A DNA stretch of 64,000 bases. Origin: Myxococcales bacterium (GTDB lineage: Bacteria; Myxococcota_A; Polyangia; Nannocystales; Nannocystaceae). Of the stretch, positions 60,774 through 64,000 are shown in pieces; within the stretch, counting starts at the first letter, position 1; every line of letters begins with the position of its first letter. The stretch lies in assembly GCA_020633315.1 (NCBI GenBank), contig JACKDV010000001.1, positions 186,001 to 250,000 on the forward strand. The letters are read 5' to 3'. The notes under the pieces are model-generated. The model saw only the letters and a list, made by a program, of their open reading frames with translations, did not search any database and was not told the origin of the DNA. The position numbers and the translations under genes are program-made.

Positions 60774-61188
60774 ACCGCGAGCTCTTCGCGACCGCGTCAC
60801 GGTAGGTATAGGCACGAGCGAGGTACGTGGCGTAGAGCCGCCATGCCTCCACCCGCGCGAGGTCTTGATCCTCGCGGCCGAGCTCGCCGAGATCGATCTC
60901 CTTCTCGAGCGCCTCGTTGATCGCCTTCACGATGATGTCGACGAAGCCCATGCGCCAGTCGTCTCTCCCTCCCTTCGCGCTGCGACCCGCCTGGTAGCGC
61001 AGGTAGTTCTCGAGCTCTTCGGCGCAGGTCGCCTCGCCACACAGGTTCACCAGGCGAGAGAACTGGGTCTTGGAGGGGGGCTGGGTGTCGTCACCGTTGG
61101 CATACGCTCGGTCGAGCGCAGCTTCGGCGGCCACGACCAGCACGCGGCGATGGGGGCGGAGTCGTCGACTGATTTCGGTTCTCGTCAT
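60751..61188 (-). CDS. Cas11-like small subunit (type III)
   Basis: The 145-aa protein is all-helical (MTRTEISRRLRPHRRVLVVA, ALEKEIDLGELGREDQDLAR), with basic surface and sequence like Csm2/Cmr5-type small subunits (TQFSRLVNLCGEATCAEELE, then NYLRYQAGRSAKGGRDDW). In type III complexes Cas11 lines the belly of the filament and contacts target RNA. The assignment rests on size, helical character and position between the Csx10-like and cas7 genes. Its ATG overlaps the Csx10-like stop by 4 bp. Confidence 0.78.
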   Translation of the reverse strand: MTRTEISRRLRPHRRVLVVAAEAALDRAYANGDDTQPPSKTQFSRLVNLCGEATCAEELENYLRYQAGRSAKGGRDDWRMGFVDIIVKAINEALEKEIDLGELGREDQDLARVEAWRLYATYLARAYTYRDAVAKSSRYGGRHAR

Positions 61189-63002
61189 GGCGAGTCACCT
61201 CGCTCCAGGATGAAGGGGTCGAAGGTGATGAGCTGTCCGAAGCCCTGGTGGCGGCGTTGGCCCGCACCGAGGCGTTCGAGGCGCTGGAGGGTCTCGAGCG
61301 ACTCCCTCCACGGTCGATCGAGTCTCGCCACGTAGACGGCACCGGCCGCCACGGCGAGCTCGGCGAAGGGTTCGCCCGTGCGTTGGTCCCAGCCTCCCTC
61401 TCGCGCGAAGCGGCGTGCGACCGTGAACCAGCGGGGCTTCGTGCCGAGCGCGGCCGCGAGCGTGCCGAGATCGTCGCCGTCGTTGGGAAGGTAGGGGGCG
61501 AGGAAGGTGATGGGGACGAGCTTGTCGATGTCGTCCGTAGATAGTCCAGCGCTACTCAGTCGACCACGCAAGGCAGACTCGAAGTCTGCTCCCCGCTTCT
61601 TGATGGTCGGCAAGGGTGGCCGCGGCACCACCTCGACGGAGACCTTGCCCCATCCCGCCGACACGCCTCGCCCGACGAAGATCGGGAGCTCGAGGGCTCG
61701 ACCGAGCAAGTCGCGAGACCCTGCGGGGACGTTGCGGATCGATCCCTGGAAGGTGGTGCCCGGCTCGAGCGTCTCGTACGAGAACAGAGCGCCATCGCGG
61801 GCCGATGTGCTCCGCCGCTCGATTGACACGCGGGTGACGGCTCGCTTGGGAGGTGACTCTGGAAGGGTTCGGGTTCCCTTGGTACTGCGGAGCTGTGCGC
61901 TGCAGCCTGAAGCGAGGCAGTTGCGCAAGGTGCTTGCGTGCACCCGTGCGATCCGGTCGGCCAGAGAGACCTCGGAGAGCTCGTCGAGCATGGCGACGGC
62001 GATGCGATCCAAGAGGGTGTCGACCACCGGGTGCTTGCTCGGGTGGGTCTTGCAGGTGCGCGCCGTCACGGGCCAAGGACCCGCGAGCGCGGAGGCATCC
62101 CTTCGTTCCGCCGGGTAGAGGAACCCGAAGTGAGCACCGTCGTGATCGTCGACGAGGGTCTGGAACGGAGCCTCTTCGAGGCTCGTCTCGGGCATCGACC
62201 GCGCGATCGCAAACCCGATCGCGCCACGGAGCACCGAGCCCGGGATCTCATTGCGGGTCGCTCGGTAGTTGCTGCTGGCATCTGCGGTGCCCAGCGCGGT
62301 AGGGGACTGCAATCGGACGCGGATGGAAATCTCGTCGTCCTCGGACGCGAGGGGAGGCACCTCGGCCTCGATGTCCTCGCCCCACACGACCTCGAGCTCG
62401 ACTCTGCCCAGCCCGATGCTGCGCCCCGACCCCAGGTGCATCAGGCCCCGGGCAGCGGCTTCGAGGTAGGGCTCCAGCTCGGGCTCGACCGAGTACCCTC
62501 GAGCCACCAGGACTCGGTCGTTGAGATCGGGAGCCTGGCGCTGGAACAGCCGATTGTCCTCGGCACTCCGGCGGGTCCTCGAGACGGCGACGTGTTGGCG
62601 AGCGAGGGACTCGACGGCGTCGTCACCCTCCAAAACTGCGTCGCCAAGGACGAGCGAGGAAAACGATCGCTCGTGGTCGCCGATGGCCGCTCGCTGCGTG
62701 CCGAACATCCGGCACGGGATGCACCGGCTTCCGGCGTCCAGGGTGCAGGGCCGGGGAGAATCCTCGCTCGTGGTCGCCGATGGCTCGATTCCGTTGCCAC
62801 CATCGCAGGCGGGACGGTCGTATCCACGCAGGATGGACTCCAGCGCCTCACGCAAGCCCCCGCGGAGCGCGGTCGCCGGGATGATGGGGCGTCCCTCGCG
62901 GTCGACCGAGTGGGTCGCGCTGACTCCACCCGGGACCGCAGAGTGGCCGCCGACGAGGATGGTCCCGGTGGGGAACCGAACGCGGAGGTCGAACGATCTC
63001 AC
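61185..63002 (-). CDS. csx10: Csx10-like two-RAMP Cas protein (type III-D-like)
   Basis: The 605-aa protein has two RAMP domains. The first: REGRPIIPATALRGGLREAL (residues 36-54), Cys66/Cys86/Cys94/Cys97 as a Zn ribbon (CIPCRMFGT), and GSGRSIGLGRVELEV (191-205). The second: ATRNEIPGSVLRGAIGFAIA (248-267), GRGVSAGWGKVSVEVV, and a C-terminal QRRHQGFGQLITFDPF. The two-RAMP layout with long linker is the hallmark of Csx10, the Cas5-type subunit of III-D complexes that holds the crRNA 5' tag. The size (605 aa) is at the upper end for the family. It overlaps cas10 by 4 bp and the Cas11-like gene by 4 bp. Confidence 0.85.
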   Translation of the reverse strand: MRSFDLRVRFPTGTILVGGHSAVPGGVSATHSVDREGRPIIPATALRGGLREALESILRGYDRPACDGGNGIEPSATTSEDSPRPCTLDAGSRCIPCRMFGTQRAAIGDHERSFSSLVLGDAVLEGDDAVESLARQHVAVSRTRRSAEDNRLFQRQAPDLNDRVLVARGYSVEPELEPYLEAAARGLMHLGSGRSIGLGRVELEVVWGEDIEAEVPPLASEDDEISIRVRLQSPTALGTADASSNYRATRNEIPGSVLRGAIGFAIARSMPETSLEEAPFQTLVDDHDGAHFGFLYPAERRDASALAGPWPVTARTCKTHPSKHPVVDTLLDRIAVAMLDELSEVSLADRIARVHASTLRNCLASGCSAQLRSTKGTRTLPESPPKRAVTRVSIERRSTSARDGALFSYETLEPGTTFQGSIRNVPAGSRDLLGRALELPIFVGRGVSAGWGKVSVEVVPRPPLPTIKKRGADFESALRGRLSSAGLSTDDIDKLVPITFLAPYLPNDGDDLGTLAAALGTKPRWFTVARRFAREGGWDQRTGEPFAELAVAAGAVYVARLDRPWRESLETLQRLERLGAGQRRHQGFGQLITFDPFILERGDSP

Positions 63003-64000
63003 GAGGCACTCTCCCGGTGGCGCATCTCGATCAAGCCCGCGACGTCGACCAGCTGAGGGGTCGGGAGGTTGCGCGCGAGCTCGACCGGGTCTCGCCAGTC
63101 GATCTCACATGTCTCGAACCACTTCCGCCACGCCTCGTGCCGCGCCACCTGGTAGCGAAACGAGCTCGCGCGCACGGGATCGTCCGGGGAGGCGCCCCGG
63201 GGGATGAGCATCGATCGCTGACTGGACGGGACGGCGACGAGCGCTCGGGCACGGCCGAGGAAGCGCGACCAATCGTCCGAGCTCAGCGCGATGGCGGTGG
63301 GGGTGTCCTCGGAATCGACATCGACGCCCTGGCCGAGCTCCTGACCCGACCGGATCAATCGAAGGTCCACGGCCGAGCGCACCCCCTTCCGAAGACAATT
63401 GGCCTTCGCCGAGTCCTCGAGCGCATGGGTGATCGAGAGCAGGCGAGAGACGGGATAGTGGTAGGGAGCAACGAGCGCCCCGATTCCGACCCCTATGCCT
63501 CGCGTGGAGATCACCTTGCGAAGGCCAGCTCCGAGATCGTCAATGGGAACGCCGAATGCCAGCTCGTCGAGGGCATTGGCGAGGTCGGTGATGTAGTCGA
63601 GCACGTGTTCGGGAGGGAGGAAGATTCGGATGTCGTCACCCCCGACGACGGGGGCCACGAATCGATCGCCCTTTGGGCATGCCCGCGCGTGGGCCTGGTC
63701 GAATACGGCGGTGATGAACGTGCTGGTTACGGCCGTCTCGGAGAGCGAGTTGCTCTTCTCGAACACCTCGGAGAGGTTGTTCCCATCGGCCGAGACCACG
63801 GCGATCGAGCCTCCGGTCTCGATGTCCTCGAAGGTCCAGCGGGTTCTCGAGGTAGTCCTGCCGAATTTCACGACTCGAACGCAGCGATCGCATGCCTGGA
63901 CGGCGCCTTCTGGACCTGGGTAGGTCGAGCCCGGGGGAGCGTCTCGAACATGGCAGTCGGTGCATCGCCGAGCATGGGAGAGGGGGGCAGGATCGTAGGG
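62999..64000 (-). CDS. cas10: Cas10 (type III large subunit), C-terminal part; N-terminus beyond the window
   Basis: 333 residues are visible, open to the right edge on the minus strand. A Zn-binding site comes first (Cys13, Cys16, Cys37, Cys40 in CTDCH and CDRC). A palm domain follows with VVSADGNNLSEVF (Asp72 near strand 1) and the catalytic GGDD (visible residues 120-123, PVVGGDDIRIFLP). The C-terminal ~150 residues are helical, as in the D4 domain. An intact GGDD predicts synthesis of cyclic oligoadenylate upon target RNA binding. Whether an HD nuclease domain is present cannot be seen. The frame's only internal start is a GTG at 63871, which would lose the Zn site and is rejected. The stop overlaps the Csx10-like start by 4 bp (ATGA). 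Confidence 0.9.
   Translation of the reverse strand, partial: PYDPAPLSHARRCTDCHVRDAPPGSTYPGPEGAVQACDRCVRVVKFGRTTSRTRWTFEDIETGGSIAVVSADGNNLSEVFEKSNSLSETAVTSTFITAVFDQAHARACPKGDRFVAPVVGGDDIRIFLPPEHVLDYITDLANALDELAFGVPIDDLGAGLRKVISTRGIGVGIGALVAPYHYPVSRLLSITHALEDSAKANCLRKGVRSAVDLRLIRSGQELGQGVDVDSEDTPTAIALSSDDWSRFLGRARALVAVPSSQRSMLIPRGASPDDPVRASSFRYQVARHEAWRKWFETCEIDWRDPVELARNLPTPQLVDVAGLIEMRHRESAS

Noticed and set aside
57646..63002. Type III-E (gRAMP/Craspase) assignment
   Set aside because: The RAMP domains are separate genes and a Cas10 with GGDD is present; III-E is a single fused protein without Cas10.
63871..63873. GTG at 63871 as the start of a short Cas10-like protein
   Set aside because: The frame stays open to the right edge with a Zn-finger (CTDCH, CDRC) upstream of the GTG, which belongs to the same protein.

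Overview
The window is very GC-rich, gene-dense chromosomal DNA. It most resembles a myxobacterium-type (Myxococcota) genome, probably near the Nannocystis/Plesiocystis group. Supporting signs are several eukaryote-like Ser/Thr kinases (one fused to an AAA ATPase and TPR region), sigma-factor/kinase gene pairs, many acidic Ser/Asp/Gly-rich lipoproteins, a DUF4397 lipoprotein, a secreted peptidase with a MYXO-CTERM-like tail, a serpin and a probable selenoprotein. The genus is inferred from gene content only.

Layout. 1-5 kb: a kinase cut by the left edge, a divergent sigma factor, two small unknown operons and a Sel1-repeat lipoprotein. 5.1-5.5 kb: a tyrosine-recombinase remnant against a tRNA-Val gene, the scar of an integrated element. 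5.5-12.5 kb: RidA, a 1240-aa kinase/ATPase/TPR protein, a DUF4397 lipoprotein and a MerR/CarH-like regulator. 12.5-20 kb: a 2098-aa macroglobulin-like protein, a TPR lipoprotein and a hotdog thioesterase. 20-26 kb: a potassium operon in which a short KdpD and KdpE precede two tiny membrane peptides, a KtrB/TrkH channel, a KtrA/TrkA subunit and a HAMP protein. 26-31 kb: a serpin, then a sigma-factor/kinase pair. 31-40 kb: lipoproteins, a SRPBCC protein, a scramblase-like protein, a UGA-containing peroxiredoxin-like gene, a carboxypeptidase-regulatory-repeat membrane protein and a nucleotidyltransferase pair. 40-57 kb: a DsbD-alpha-like lipoprotein, PrkA, an unusual GC-hairpin tandem repeat, a GuaB1-type IMPDH/GMPR protein, a Cys-rich/ferritin-like lipoprotein, PBP4, an S41 protease, a MYXO-CTERM metallopeptidase, and an operon of sigma factor, S8 protease, lipoprotein and 2OG oxygenase.

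57.1-64 kb is a defence region on the minus strand. A tightly overlapping type III CRISPR-Cas operon enters from the right edge: Cas10 (partial, GGDD intact), a two-RAMP Csx10-like protein, a Cas11-like small subunit, three separate Zn-ribbon Cas7-family proteins and a terminal uncharacterised helical protein. It looks III-D-like. A truncated SIR2-like fragment lies just downstream. No CRISPR array, cas1, cas2 or cas6 is visible; these could lie beyond position 64000.

The strongest candidates for new biology are the CRISPR operon with its unknown last gene and its catalytic asymmetry among the Cas7 subunits, the in-frame UGA (UxxC) gene with a local hairpin, the Kdp-sensor/Ktr-transporter hybrid operon with a KdpF-like peptide, and the serpin with a predicted Asp P1.
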